From Solibacillus faecavium (GTDB taxonomy: Bacteria; Bacillota; Bacilli; Bacillales_A; Planococcaceae), in the NCBI RefSeq assembly GCF_014836905.1, contig NZ_JACSPZ010000007.1, positions 1 to 64,000 of the forward strand: DNA of 64,000 nucleotides. The letters are read 5' to 3'. A program made the translations under genes and the position numbers. Position 1 is the first letter of the stretch. Each line of letters begins with the position of its first letter. A model generated the notes under the pieces. It saw only the letters and a program-made list of their open reading frames with translations. It was not told where the DNA came from and did no database searches. This document shows positions 51,515 to 59,289 of this stretch, piece after piece.

Positions 51515-52375
51515 ATGTGGATTTTAAGTGTTGATATCGGTGGAACAAAATTAGCACTTGCTTTATCAAGGCAAGAACAGCCGGAGTACTTAATAAAGCA
51601 AATGGAAGTGAAAAGTCCTCAGCAATCCGATACTTTATTTGAAGCTATGATTTCAGGTTTTAATAAGCTATTGGAAGGGGAAGAGGGCGACGTTGTCAAA
51701 GTTGCGGTTGGATTACCAGGAATATTAGATTTAAAGCAGGGACTTGTAGTACATCAGCAAAATTTGCCTTGGCGTAATTTTCCGCTCGTTCAGAAACTTC
51801 AAAAGGTGTATCCACACGCGCAAGTTTTTATGGAAACAGACATGATGACTGCAGCTAACGGTGAATATAAAATCCGCCGTTTTGAAAAGGAAACATTTAT
51901 TTACTTAACCGTGAGTACAGGAATTGCCTGCTGTATGATACATGATGGACATTTTATGAGAGGTGCCGGAGTTCCAGGCGAAATCGGCTTTTCGCTATCA
52001 AGCACGGGGGACTTTTTTGAAGATGTATGTGCTGGACCAGGATTATTGAAGATTTTACAGCATCATACTAAAGAAGAGAAAACATTGCCAGAATTTTTTG
52101 CCCGTTATTACAAGCAGGATGAACTTATTGTGCCACTAATTCATAAATGGCAGCGGGAAATTGCCCAAAAGATTCATAGTTTTATCCTTTTAGTAGATCC
52201 CCATGTCATTGTACTTGGCGGCGGTATTATGAATCATCATCCGCAAATTGTGGAGGAAATTTCTCATTTAGTCGATCAGTACTTTAGTTTGCCGTTTTTT
52301 GAACATAAAAAGGGTCGAGTACAAGCCAGTTTAAATAAAGGCAATGCGGGATTAATTGGTGCAGCATTGCTATAA
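51515..52375 (+). CDS. ROK-family protein without the zinc motif
   Basis: The 286-residue protein has the ROK phosphate loop VDIGGTKLALAL, a sugar-binding GVPGEIGF and a catalytic-type aspartate in METDMMTAANGEY. The CxCGxxGC zinc site that follows GEIG in typical ROK kinases is missing; SLSSTGDFFEDVCAGPG stands in its place. It has no DNA-binding domain, so it is more likely a sugar kinase than a repressor. It starts one base after the previous stop and ends the run of genes. Confidence 0.85.
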   Translation: MWILSVDIGGTKLALALSRQEQPEYLIKQMEVKSPQQSDTLFEAMISGFNKLLEGEEGDVVKVAVGLPGILDLKQGLVVHQQNLPWRNFPLVQKLQKVYPHAQVFMETDMMTAANGEYKIRRFEKETFIYLTVSTGIACCMIHDGHFMRGAGVPGEIGFSLSSTGDFFEDVCAGPGLLKILQHHTKEEKTLPEFFARYYKQDELIVPLIHKWQREIAQKIHSFILLVDPHVIVLGGGIMNHHPQIVEEISHLVDQYFSLPFFEHKKGRVQASLNKGNAGLIGAALL

Positions 52376-52383
52376 AATATAGA

Positions 52384-52416
52384 AGAAGCATTCAGAAAAT
52401 CCGAATGCTTCTTTTT
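52384..52416 (+). terminator. Terminator of the catabolic operon
   Basis: AGAAGCATTC and GAATGCTTCT pair around AGAAAATCC and end in TTTTT. It stands between two convergent genes. Confidence 0.88.
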
Positions 52417-52430
52417 GGTGATTCTGTTAT

Positions 52431-53513
52431 TTAACGAATACGCATTTCTGTTGCTGGATCGAAGAAATGGGCTTTTGCCAAGTTGAAGTTAAGTGGAAGC
52501 TCCTGTCCCATAGCAACATTCGCATCTGCATGAATTTTACCGACAAATTGCTGATCGGCAATTGTTGCATAAACAATCATTTCTGCACCGGTTAATTCAC
52601 TAACTTGTACTTTCGTTGTTACAAGGGTACTTGAATCCTGTTTATTGCCATCGTTAATATCCTCTGGGCGAATACCGAGTATAATTTCGTGATTTACATA
52701 GTTTTGCTCTTTCAATATTTTCAGCTTTTCGTCCGGAATTCGGACTTTCTCATTAGCGATTTCGAAGTAGTCACCTACTACATTACCACGGAGGAAGTTC
52801 ATTGCTGGAGAACCAATAAATCCGCCGACAAATACGTTTTCAGGTGTATCATATACTTCACGCGGTGTACCGATTTGCTGAATGACACCATCCTTCATGA
52901 CAACAATACGTGAGGCCATCGTCATCGCTTCTGTCTGATCATGGGTTACATATATTGTTGTTGTATTTAAACGGTAATGGAGCTTCGTAATTTCAGAACG
53001 CATTTGGACACGTAGTTTTGCATCGAGATTCGACAATGGCTCATCCATTAAAAATAGCTTCGCATCACGAACAATGGCACGTCCTAATGCAACACGCTGC
53101 CGTTGACCACCCGAAAGAGATTTTGGCTTTTTATCCAATAAGTCAGATAACCCTAAAATAGCAGCAGCTTCGCGTACTTTAACATCGATTTGCTCTTTTG
53201 AAAATTTACGCAGCTTTAAGCCAAACGCCATATTGTCGTAAACATTCATATGGGGGTATAGCGCATAGTTTTGGAAAACCATCGCAATATCACGATCTTT
53301 CGGTTCTACCTCATTGACTCGTTTGCCGTCTATACGTAACTCACCATCTGATATTGTTTCAAGACCAGCAACCATACGCAATGTTGTAGATTTCCCGCAT
53401 CCTGATGGGCCGACAAGAACTAGAAATTCACCCGGCTCAACTTTTAAATGAAAATTTTCAACGGCAACATAGCCATCTGGATAACGCTTTACAAGATGAT
53501 CAAAATCTAACAT
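52431..53513 (-). CDS. msmK: Sugar ABC transporter ATP-binding protein (MsmK/UgpC type)
   Basis: The 360-residue ATPase shows Walker A GPSGCGKSTTLRM, the Q loop MVFQNYALYPHM, signature LSGGQRQRVALGRA, Walker B LFLMDEPLSNLDAKLR and THDQTEA. A regulatory TOBE/OB part follows (about 240-360). Proteins of this type energise several sugar importers, which fits the lack of an ATPase gene beside malF and malG. Its SD lies inside a terminator-like hairpin (53520-53563). Confidence 0.93.
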   Translation of the reverse strand: MLDFDHLVKRYPDGYVAVENFHLKVEPGEFLVLVGPSGCGKSTTLRMVAGLETISDGELRIDGKRVNEVEPKDRDIAMVFQNYALYPHMNVYDNMAFGLKLRKFSKEQIDVKVREAAAILGLSDLLDKKPKSLSGGQRQRVALGRAIVRDAKLFLMDEPLSNLDAKLRVQMRSEITKLHYRLNTTTIYVTHDQTEAMTMASRIVVMKDGVIQQIGTPREVYDTPENVFVGGFIGSPAMNFLRGNVVGDYFEIANEKVRIPDEKLKILKEQNYVNHEIILGIRPEDINDGNKQDSSTLVTTKVQVSELTGAEMIVYATIADQQFVGKIHADANVAMGQELPLNFNLAKAHFFDPATEMRIR

Positions 53514-53563
53514 AAAAAACCAGTCCCCCTTTTTTCATATTATAAAAGATTAAAAGGGGACTG
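53514..53563 (-). terminator. Terminator/SD-sequestering hairpin upstream of msmK
   Basis: On the minus strand CAGTCCCC(TTTT) pairs with (AAAA)GGGGACTG, with one bulged G, and is followed by TTTTTT and then the msmK ATG. The GGGGG that serves as the msmK SD is in the right arm. It may terminate read-through from the PucR-type gene and limit msmK translation. Confidence 0.65.
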
Positions 53564-53588
53564 CCTTTGTGCAATGTGCTTAATATTT

Positions 53589-54440
53589 TCAAGAATATTT
53601 CGTTAATTTTTGCAGTTGAGCGGCTAAATAGGCTAATAGCAAGTCTTCATTGCGCCTCAAATCCAAAGCGGTCTCCTCCGAATAACGCTGTACTCGATAT
53701 AATAATGTATTGCGGTGGATATGTAATTCTTTAGCGGCCGAGGACATGTTTCCATTATGGATAAATAATGTTGTAATTGTAGTAATCATTTCTTCATGTA
53801 AATTATTGTGCAATGTATGTTTTAAATATTGCTGCATTGGCAGGTTCAGATGAATTGGCAGCAAGCTTTGGAAGCTTTCCGTAAATGTATAAATCGTTTG
53901 GTATTGCAGATTTTGAATGGATTGGAACATTGTTTGTTCCGATTTAAAGGATGAATGAAGCATTTCGGAAACCGGAAGTATTTGCCCGATAAAAAGTTGT
54001 CCATGCAAATAAAAATCATTTTCCAGTATTGCTAGAAATCCTTCTAGTTCTTCCAGAGAGTAGTCTTTAAATAAAATAATCCAAAATGTATCGGTAGAAA
54101 CTTCTAGTAAGTAAGCATCGTGCATAAAGAACAGCTCAACCGCATCTTTTAATTGATGCGCATCTTTCTTTGCATGATACTGTAATATGCGAACGGAAGA
54201 ATAGGGGGTCTCCTTAGGAACTATCCCTTGCGTCAATAAAAGTAGCCAAGGGTCAACTTGCTCAGTACATTCAGTGTAAAAATGTTTTAGGAATAGGGAA
54301 TCCCGTACTGTTATTTCACTTTTAGCAATTTCATACCAACATGTATTAGTAGCATCATAGAAGGTAGACGTTGCAAAATTTTGGTGTGACGGATATATGT
54401 GATGTATTTTTAGGGAAGGAAATAATTGTGCAAGTTGCAT
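53589..54440 (-). CDS. PucR-type transcriptional regulator
   Basis: The 283-residue protein has a C-terminal PucR/CdaR helix-turn-helix (about 215-275): NGNMSSAAKELHIHRNTLLYRVQRYSE. The N-terminal about 200 residues form a ligand or signal domain I do not recognise. It is next to msmK and may sense carbon supply; regulation of msmK through the hairpin between them is possible but unproven. Confidence 0.85.
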   Translation of the reverse strand: MQLAQLFPSLKIHHIYPSHQNFATSTFYDATNTCWYEIAKSEITVRDSLFLKHFYTECTEQVDPWLLLLTQGIVPKETPYSSVRILQYHAKKDAHQLKDAVELFFMHDAYLLEVSTDTFWIILFKDYSLEELEGFLAILENDFYLHGQLFIGQILPVSEMLHSSFKSEQTMFQSIQNLQYQTIYTFTESFQSLLPIHLNLPMQQYLKHTLHNNLHEEMITTITTLFIHNGNMSSAAKELHIHRNTLLYRVQRYSEETALDLRRNEDLLLAYLAAQLQKLTKYS

Positions 54441-54474
54441 AGTAAAGCCTCCTTTTATACAAAATTAAGCATAG

Positions 54475-54518
54475 AAAAAGCGAATTTAGTAGAGAATATA
54501 ACTAAATACGCTTTTATT
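54475..54518. terminator. Terminator after the YbjQ gene
   Basis: AAAAAGCG-ATTTAGT and ACTAAAT-CGCTTTTT pair with one extra A on each side; T runs lie on both strands. Confidence 0.82.
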
Positions 54519-54536
54519 GTATCACTTTATCAATAA

Positions 54537-54851
54537 TTATCGAATCGTTACCGCGGTACCTGTAGCGACACACATCATCATGCCTTCACGCAGTGTTTCA
54601 AAATCAAGGTCTACAGCTACGATAGCGTTAGCTCCCATACTACGTGCACGATCAGTCATTTCTTGAATGGCAATTTTTCGGCCTTCTGCCAATTTATCTT
54701 CGTAAGAGGCACTACGACCACCAACGATATCTGTAACAGATGCGAAAATATCCCGTACAATGTTTGCCCCCATAATTGCTTCACCTGATACAATGCCATG
54801 ATAAGTTTCAATTGTTTTACCTTCGATTGTATTTGTTGTAACTACTAACAT
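54537..54851 (-). CDS. YbjQ/UPF0145 family protein
   Basis: The 104-residue protein is a full-length YbjQ domain: VTTNTIEGKTIETYHGIVSGEAIMG, then ARSMGANAIVAVDLDFE. Members form small homo-oligomers whose role is unclear; they are often labelled heavy-metal-binding by similarity. SD AGGAG precedes the ATG. Confidence 0.93.
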   Translation of the reverse strand: MLVVTTNTIEGKTIETYHGIVSGEAIMGANIVRDIFASVTDIVGGRSASYEDKLAEGRKIAIQEMTDRARSMGANAIVAVDLDFETLREGMMMCVATGTAVTIR

Positions 54852-54924
54852 AAAAGCACTCCTTTAATTGTAATAATTACATATACGAGGAAAATCATAA
54901 AAGGTTTCGTTGATCTCAGAAAAT

Positions 54925-54963
54925 CAAAAACGGCATGCACCTTTCAAAGTGCATACCGTTCTA
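54925..54963 (-). terminator. Terminator after putP
   Basis: On the minus strand AACGGTATGCAC and GTGCATGCCGTT pair around TTTGAAAG and end in TTTT. Confidence 0.88.
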
Positions 54964-54965
54964 CA

Positions 54966-56453
54966 TTATTTTTGTTCTTCTTTTAATATACGTTGAGTTT
55001 CATTGAATTCTTCTTCAATTTCTGAATTTGGCTTAAAAGTTAGTAGACTTACAACTACCGCTACAACAAGACACGCGAAAAATCCTGGAACGATTTCATA
55101 CAGCATACTTGTTAAGCTTTCTGTACGTCCCCATACGAAAGCAACAGCAGCACCGACAATCATGCCTGAAAGTGCACCATAATTTGTCAGTTTACGCCAG
55201 AATAAAGAAAGTAAAATGATTGGACCGAATGCTGATCCAAAACCAGCCCAAGCAAATGCTACTAGACCTAGTATTGTATTTTCCGGATTCCATGCAACAA
55301 TTGCAGCAAAAATTGAAATCAATAATATGGAAGCCCGACCTAAAAATACGTAATGCTTATCTGTCGCGGATTTATTAAATAATGCTTTATAAATATCTTC
55401 AATTAGTGCTGAAGAGGTAACAATCAATTGAGACGATATTGTACTCATAACTGCCGCTAAGATTGCTGCAAGCACAATCCCCGCAATGAACGGGTGGAAT
55501 AAAATTTGGCCCAGAACGATAAATACTGTTTCGGCCTCCTTTAATTCCGCTGTTTGCTGCTGGAAGTAGGCAACACCAACTAATGCAGTTGCAATTCCTC
55601 CTAATAGACTTAAAATCATCCAGCCAACTCCGATTCGGCGGGCGCTTTTCGTTTCTTTTACCGATGAGATAGCCATAAAGCGAACAATTATATGTGGCTG
55701 ACCGAAATAGCCAAGTCCCCATGCAAGGGATGAAATGATAGCTGCTGCTGATGCAGTAGCAGGAAGAAGGCTTAGCATTTCCGGATCTACTGCCTTAATC
55801 GAATCTATCGTTTCGCCAATGCCGCCTGTTACGAAAATCCCGATTACAGGTACAGCAATTAGTGTAACAAGCATGATTATTCCTTGAATAACATCTGTGT
55901 AACTAACAGCTAAAAAGCCACCAAATAAAGTATAGGCAACTACTACTGCCGATACAGCAATCAGTCCTGTATGATAATCCATTCCGAATGAACTTTCGAA
56001 AAATTTACCTCCAGAAACCATTCCTGAAGATACATAAAATGTAAAGAATACTAAAATAATAATACCAGAAGCAATACGTAATAATTTCGTATTATCGCGT
56101 AACCGGTTATCTAAATAACTAGGAATCGTAATCGAATCCTTTGTGACTTGAGTATAAACGCGTAAGCGGGGCGCTACGAGCAACCAGTTTAAATAAGCAC
56201 CGATTGTTAAACCAATGGCAATCCAGGCTTCAACAAGTCCTGATAAATATATTGCACCAGGTAGTCCCATTAATAGCCATCCTGACATATCAGATGCACC
56301 AGCACTTAATGCCGTAACTGTCGCGCCAAGTCCGCGCCCTCCTAACATGTAATCGTTTAAGTTACTTGTTTTTCGGAATGCATACCATCCTATTCCGAGC
56401 ATGGCAATCATGTAAATAATAATGGCTAATAATTGATAAGTGTAATCAGACAT
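54966..56453 (-). CDS. putP: Sodium/proline symporter
   Basis: The 495-residue SSS-family transporter has about 13 hydrophobic helices. LGGRGLGATVTALSAGASDMSGWLLMGLPG is the typical PutP start region, and a later segment is SLAWGLGYFGQPHIIVRFMAIS. A charged C-terminal tail follows. It imports proline with sodium. It is 95 bases downstream of putB on the same strand. Confidence 0.94.
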   Translation of the reverse strand: MSDYTYQLLAIIIYMIAMLGIGWYAFRKTSNLNDYMLGGRGLGATVTALSAGASDMSGWLLMGLPGAIYLSGLVEAWIAIGLTIGAYLNWLLVAPRLRVYTQVTKDSITIPSYLDNRLRDNTKLLRIASGIIILVFFTFYVSSGMVSGGKFFESSFGMDYHTGLIAVSAVVVAYTLFGGFLAVSYTDVIQGIIMLVTLIAVPVIGIFVTGGIGETIDSIKAVDPEMLSLLPATASAAAIISSLAWGLGYFGQPHIIVRFMAISSVKETKSARRIGVGWMILSLLGGIATALVGVAYFQQQTAELKEAETVFIVLGQILFHPFIAGIVLAAILAAVMSTISSQLIVTSSALIEDIYKALFNKSATDKHYVFLGRASILLISIFAAIVAWNPENTILGLVAFAWAGFGSAFGPIILLSLFWRKLTNYGALSGMIVGAAVAFVWGRTESLTSMLYEIVPGFFACLVVAVVVSLLTFKPNSEIEEEFNETQRILKEEQK

Positions 56454-56548
56454 ACAAACAGCTCCTTTTTTTAATGAATTTTAATAATTTCAGCATATAT
56501 AACACTAAAATATATCGTCAACGCATTATAATTGGGCGTCACTTCTGA

Positions 56549-57523
56549 TTATTTCTTCCTTTTTGTAAAGCGGCCAGCTATAAAAGCGCCAATAGCGACT
56601 GCTAAAATAGTATTTGTCTTTTTAGTAAATACTTGTTTTGTAACGAGCGATAGATTTTGCGGACGTTCTGCCAATCGACGCATAAAATAGCCGTACCAAT
56701 CACTTCCAAATGGAACGTATGTACAGAAGTTATAGCCCTCTTTTGCAAGGGTGAATTGCATCTCTTTACGGAAACCGTATAGCATTTGGAATTCAAACTT
56801 TTCGTAAGGGATATTATGCTGAGCGACAAACTGCTTCACATGATTAATAACATTATGGTCATGAGTTGCAATAGAAGTGAACTTTCCATGAAGTAAATGA
56901 TACTCAATCTGCTCGATAAATTTTCGGTCAATATCTGCTTTATTTTGATAGGCAACAGAATCATCTTCTTTGTAAGCACCTTTTACAAGGCGTAAACGGT
57001 AATCTTTATATTTTTCTACGTTTGCATCTGATTCAAAAAAGTATGCTTGAATAACCGTACCGACATTATCGTATTGAGCATGGATCTTTTTTAACAGTTC
57101 GAACGAGGGGTGTAAACGTACATAGTTTTCCATATCAAAGTTAACAAAAATACCATACTGATTTGCCAGGGATACAATCTCTATTAAGTTTTCATAGCAG
57201 AATTCGTATTCAATATCTAACCCTAACTGTGATGGCTTTAACGAAATATGTGCGTCTAGATTTTCACTGTGAATGCGTTCAATCACTGCGATGATCTGCT
57301 CTTTTGCAGCAAGGGCAGCAGATTTTTCAAACACAAATTCTCCTAGGTTATCTACCGTACACGAAATTCCTTGCGCATTCAAATATTTAATACTTGCTAC
57401 TACTTCGTCAATATTTGTACCTGCAACGACATTTTGCGCCCCGAACTTTAGGCCATACTTTTGGGCAGCAGAATTTAATGTTTGATTCTCAGAAAGTGCG
57501 ATAAAAAAATCCTTTAATGACAT
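56549..57523 (-). CDS. putB: Proline dehydrogenase
   Basis: The 324-residue FAD enzyme oxidises proline to pyrroline-5-carboxylate. ISLKPSQLGLDI, VNFDMENYVRL, RLVKGAYKE, ATHDHNVI, FQMLYGFRKEMQ and YVPFGSDWYGYFMRRLAERPQN are the conserved blocks. The end carries an extra hydrophobic stretch (TNTILAVAIGAFIAGRF) and a basic tail, a possible membrane anchor. SD GGGAGG precedes the ATG. Confidence 0.95.
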   Translation of the reverse strand: MSLKDFFIALSENQTLNSAAQKYGLKFGAQNVVAGTNIDEVVASIKYLNAQGISCTVDNLGEFVFEKSAALAAKEQIIAVIERIHSENLDAHISLKPSQLGLDIEYEFCYENLIEIVSLANQYGIFVNFDMENYVRLHPSFELLKKIHAQYDNVGTVIQAYFFESDANVEKYKDYRLRLVKGAYKEDDSVAYQNKADIDRKFIEQIEYHLLHGKFTSIATHDHNVINHVKQFVAQHNIPYEKFEFQMLYGFRKEMQFTLAKEGYNFCTYVPFGSDWYGYFMRRLAERPQNLSLVTKQVFTKKTNTILAVAIGAFIAGRFTKRKK

Positions 57524-57573
57524 TTTGAATAAACCTCCCGGACAAAAAAAGTAATTTTATTGTTATTGAGCTG

Positions 57574-57603
57574 AGTATAAAACAAAATATTTAAAAATGG
57601 AAA
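57574..57603 (-). promoter_or_regulatory. Putative promoter of putB-putP
   Basis: On the minus strand TTTCCA and TATACT are 18 bases apart, about 50 bases before putB. No -24/-12 (sigma-54) pattern was seen in the region. Confidence 0.5.
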
Positions 57604-57732
57604 TAGATTTTAAGTATTTCAATGTGAAGGAGATGAAGAAATGAGGAATACCAATGGAATTTAGTGCGAAAAAACTTTCTTATATTATCTTTTTTTAGCT
57701 ATTTTATGCTACAAAATGCACTGATTTAATTG

Positions 57733-57751
57733 GTGCAATGATATATTGCAC
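57733..57751. promoter_or_regulatory. Candidate regulator site upstream of putB
   Basis: GTGCAAT and ATTGCAC form a perfect 7-bp inverted repeat around GATAT, giving TGCA-N9-TGCA. A further TGCA is at 57717-57720. The same TGCA spacing occurs before pruA (59250-59266). Confidence 0.6.
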
Positions 57752-57768
57752 TTTGAATAACAAAAAAT

Positions 57769-57792
57769 AAAGACCTATTAATGAGGTCTTTC
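57769..57792 (-). terminator. Terminator after the proline-cluster regulator
   Basis: AAAGACCT and AGGTCTTT pair around a 7-base loop; on the minus strand a T run follows. Confidence 0.83.
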
Positions 57793-57829
57793 AAATGGTA
57801 AAAAATATAATATTTTTCCAAATCAGCCA

Positions 57830-59125
57830 CTACTTACGCTTCAGTCGGTACTGAAGACCTTGCCGATGAATACCTAATGCTTTAGCTGTTTGGGATATGT
57901 TTCCGTTGTTCAGCTGTAGTGCATGCGCTATATAATGATCTTCAACTTTACGCATATATTCATCAAGGGGCTGTAAATTCTTTTGAGAAAAATCGAACAA
58001 TGTTTGCTGTTCAGATGTAACAGGTTCTGCTTGTTTAAGTTTCCACTTGAAATAAGCCGGAATATGAGCATGCTCTACATATTCTTCTGTTGTAAGTAAC
58101 GCGCTCAAATCATCAAGTAAAACTTCAAGTTCTTTTAAATTACCAGGCCAATCATAACTCATGAAAATTTCCTCGACTTCAGGAGCTAACCCCTTCACAG
58201 AGATTCCATATGCCATTCTTCGGCGGGCAAAATAATCATCAACGAATGGCTTTATATCTTCACGGCGTTCACGTAGAGCCGGCACCTGTATCGTTAAGTT
58301 TGAAAATAAATAATACAAGTTTTTAGCCAGACTTCCTTGTTGTATTAAATCAATCGGATCTTCACCAATACTTGCGATAAAAACATGATTGCGTTCACTA
58401 TGTTCTTCCAATAGCTCTACAATACGGTTTTGCGCTTCATCCGATAAAAATTCAATTCTCTCAGCGAAAAAAGTGTAATTTTTTTCTTCCGCAATATACT
58501 TTTCAATTTGCGTCAACAAAGTTTTTTCATTACGACGGCAAATAAGGGTAATAAAACGTTCGTTCTTCTCCGCAAGCTCATGGTGAATCCCTTCGGCAAT
58601 CATATCTTTTCCTGTTCCTGGTTCCCCAATTAGCATAACTGGGATACGCCCGAGTGCGGCAATTTTAGCCTGCTGGATAACTTGCTGCATCGATTTTGAA
58701 ACTGCTGTAATAATATCGAAAGTTAACGGTGCACCGTAACGACTCAATGGACGATCCATTAAAAATTCCTGCTGTGTAATATCACGCGAAAATTGTATGG
58801 CGATTTTCGTACCGTCATCTAGAGTATAGGGATAATAGTCATTCATCATAGTGACTTCTTCTCCTACGGTATTCCAAAAGGTTTGTTTAATATGTTTATA
58901 GCTTTGTCCGGAGTCTAATACTTTTTGTAGCATATTTTGCTCCAAATTGAAGTCAAGTGATTGTGATAAAAAGCGCTGTGTAATTTGTTCTAATGTTTCT
59001 CCAGTGAGTTCACGCATTTTTTTGTTATATACAATAACACGTCCATTCTCATCGATGGCACAAAGACCGGTTTCTATCTTTTCAATCATAAATTCAAAGA
59101 TACTTGTAAGGTCTAACTGGTTCAT
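57830..59125 (-). CDS. NtrC/RocR-like regulator with a degenerate AAA+ domain
   Basis: The 431-residue protein has an N-terminal PAS domain (about 5-115; GLCAIDENGRVIVYNKKMRELTG), an AAA+ domain (about 135-360) and a Fis-type helix-turn-helix at the end (NGNISQTAKALGIHRQGLQYRLKRK). Walker A (LIGEPGTGKDMIA) is kept. The GAFTGA loop needed to contact sigma-54 is missing, and the Walker B position reads FFAERI instead of the usual FLDE. So it probably works with the main sigma factor. It lies between putB and pruA and is the likely regulator of proline use. Confidence 0.87.
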   Translation of the reverse strand: MNQLDLTSIFEFMIEKIETGLCAIDENGRVIVYNKKMRELTGETLEQITQRFLSQSLDFNLEQNMLQKVLDSGQSYKHIKQTFWNTVGEEVTMMNDYYPYTLDDGTKIAIQFSRDITQQEFLMDRPLSRYGAPLTFDIITAVSKSMQQVIQQAKIAALGRIPVMLIGEPGTGKDMIAEGIHHELAEKNERFITLICRRNEKTLLTQIEKYIAEEKNYTFFAERIEFLSDEAQNRIVELLEEHSERNHVFIASIGEDPIDLIQQGSLAKNLYYLFSNLTIQVPALRERREDIKPFVDDYFARRRMAYGISVKGLAPEVEEIFMSYDWPGNLKELEVLLDDLSALLTTEEYVEHAHIPAYFKWKLKQAEPVTSEQQTLFDFSQKNLQPLDEYMRKVEDHYIAHALQLNNGNISQTAKALGIHRQGLQYRLKRK

Positions 59126-59197
59126 ATGTAGTCACCCCTTTTTTATTTTAACATGGGTCATTGTTTTGAGATAATTTGCGTAATTGCGAAAAAATAA

Positions 59198-59226
59198 TTG
59201 ATTTAAGCATTATTATATTGCATAAT
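59198..59226 (+). promoter_or_regulatory. Promoter of pruA
   Basis: TTGATT (59198-59203) and CATAAT (59221-59226) are separated by 17 bases, 64 bases before the start codon. Confidence 0.7.
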
Positions 59227-59249
59227 TCAAAATAAGAAACATAATTTTA

Positions 59250-59266
59250 TGCAAAAAAATAATGCA
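59250..59266. promoter_or_regulatory. Candidate regulator site in the pruA leader
   Basis: TGCAAAAAAATAATGCA repeats the TGCA-N9-TGCA pattern found upstream of putB. It lies downstream of the -10 box, a position that would suit repression. Confidence 0.5.
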
Positions 59267-59289
59267 CTTAATATCGGAGGTAATGATAA

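Noticed and set aside
57524-57829. Sigma-54 promoter upstream of putB
   Set aside because: No GG-N10-GC pattern at a useful place was found on the minus strand.
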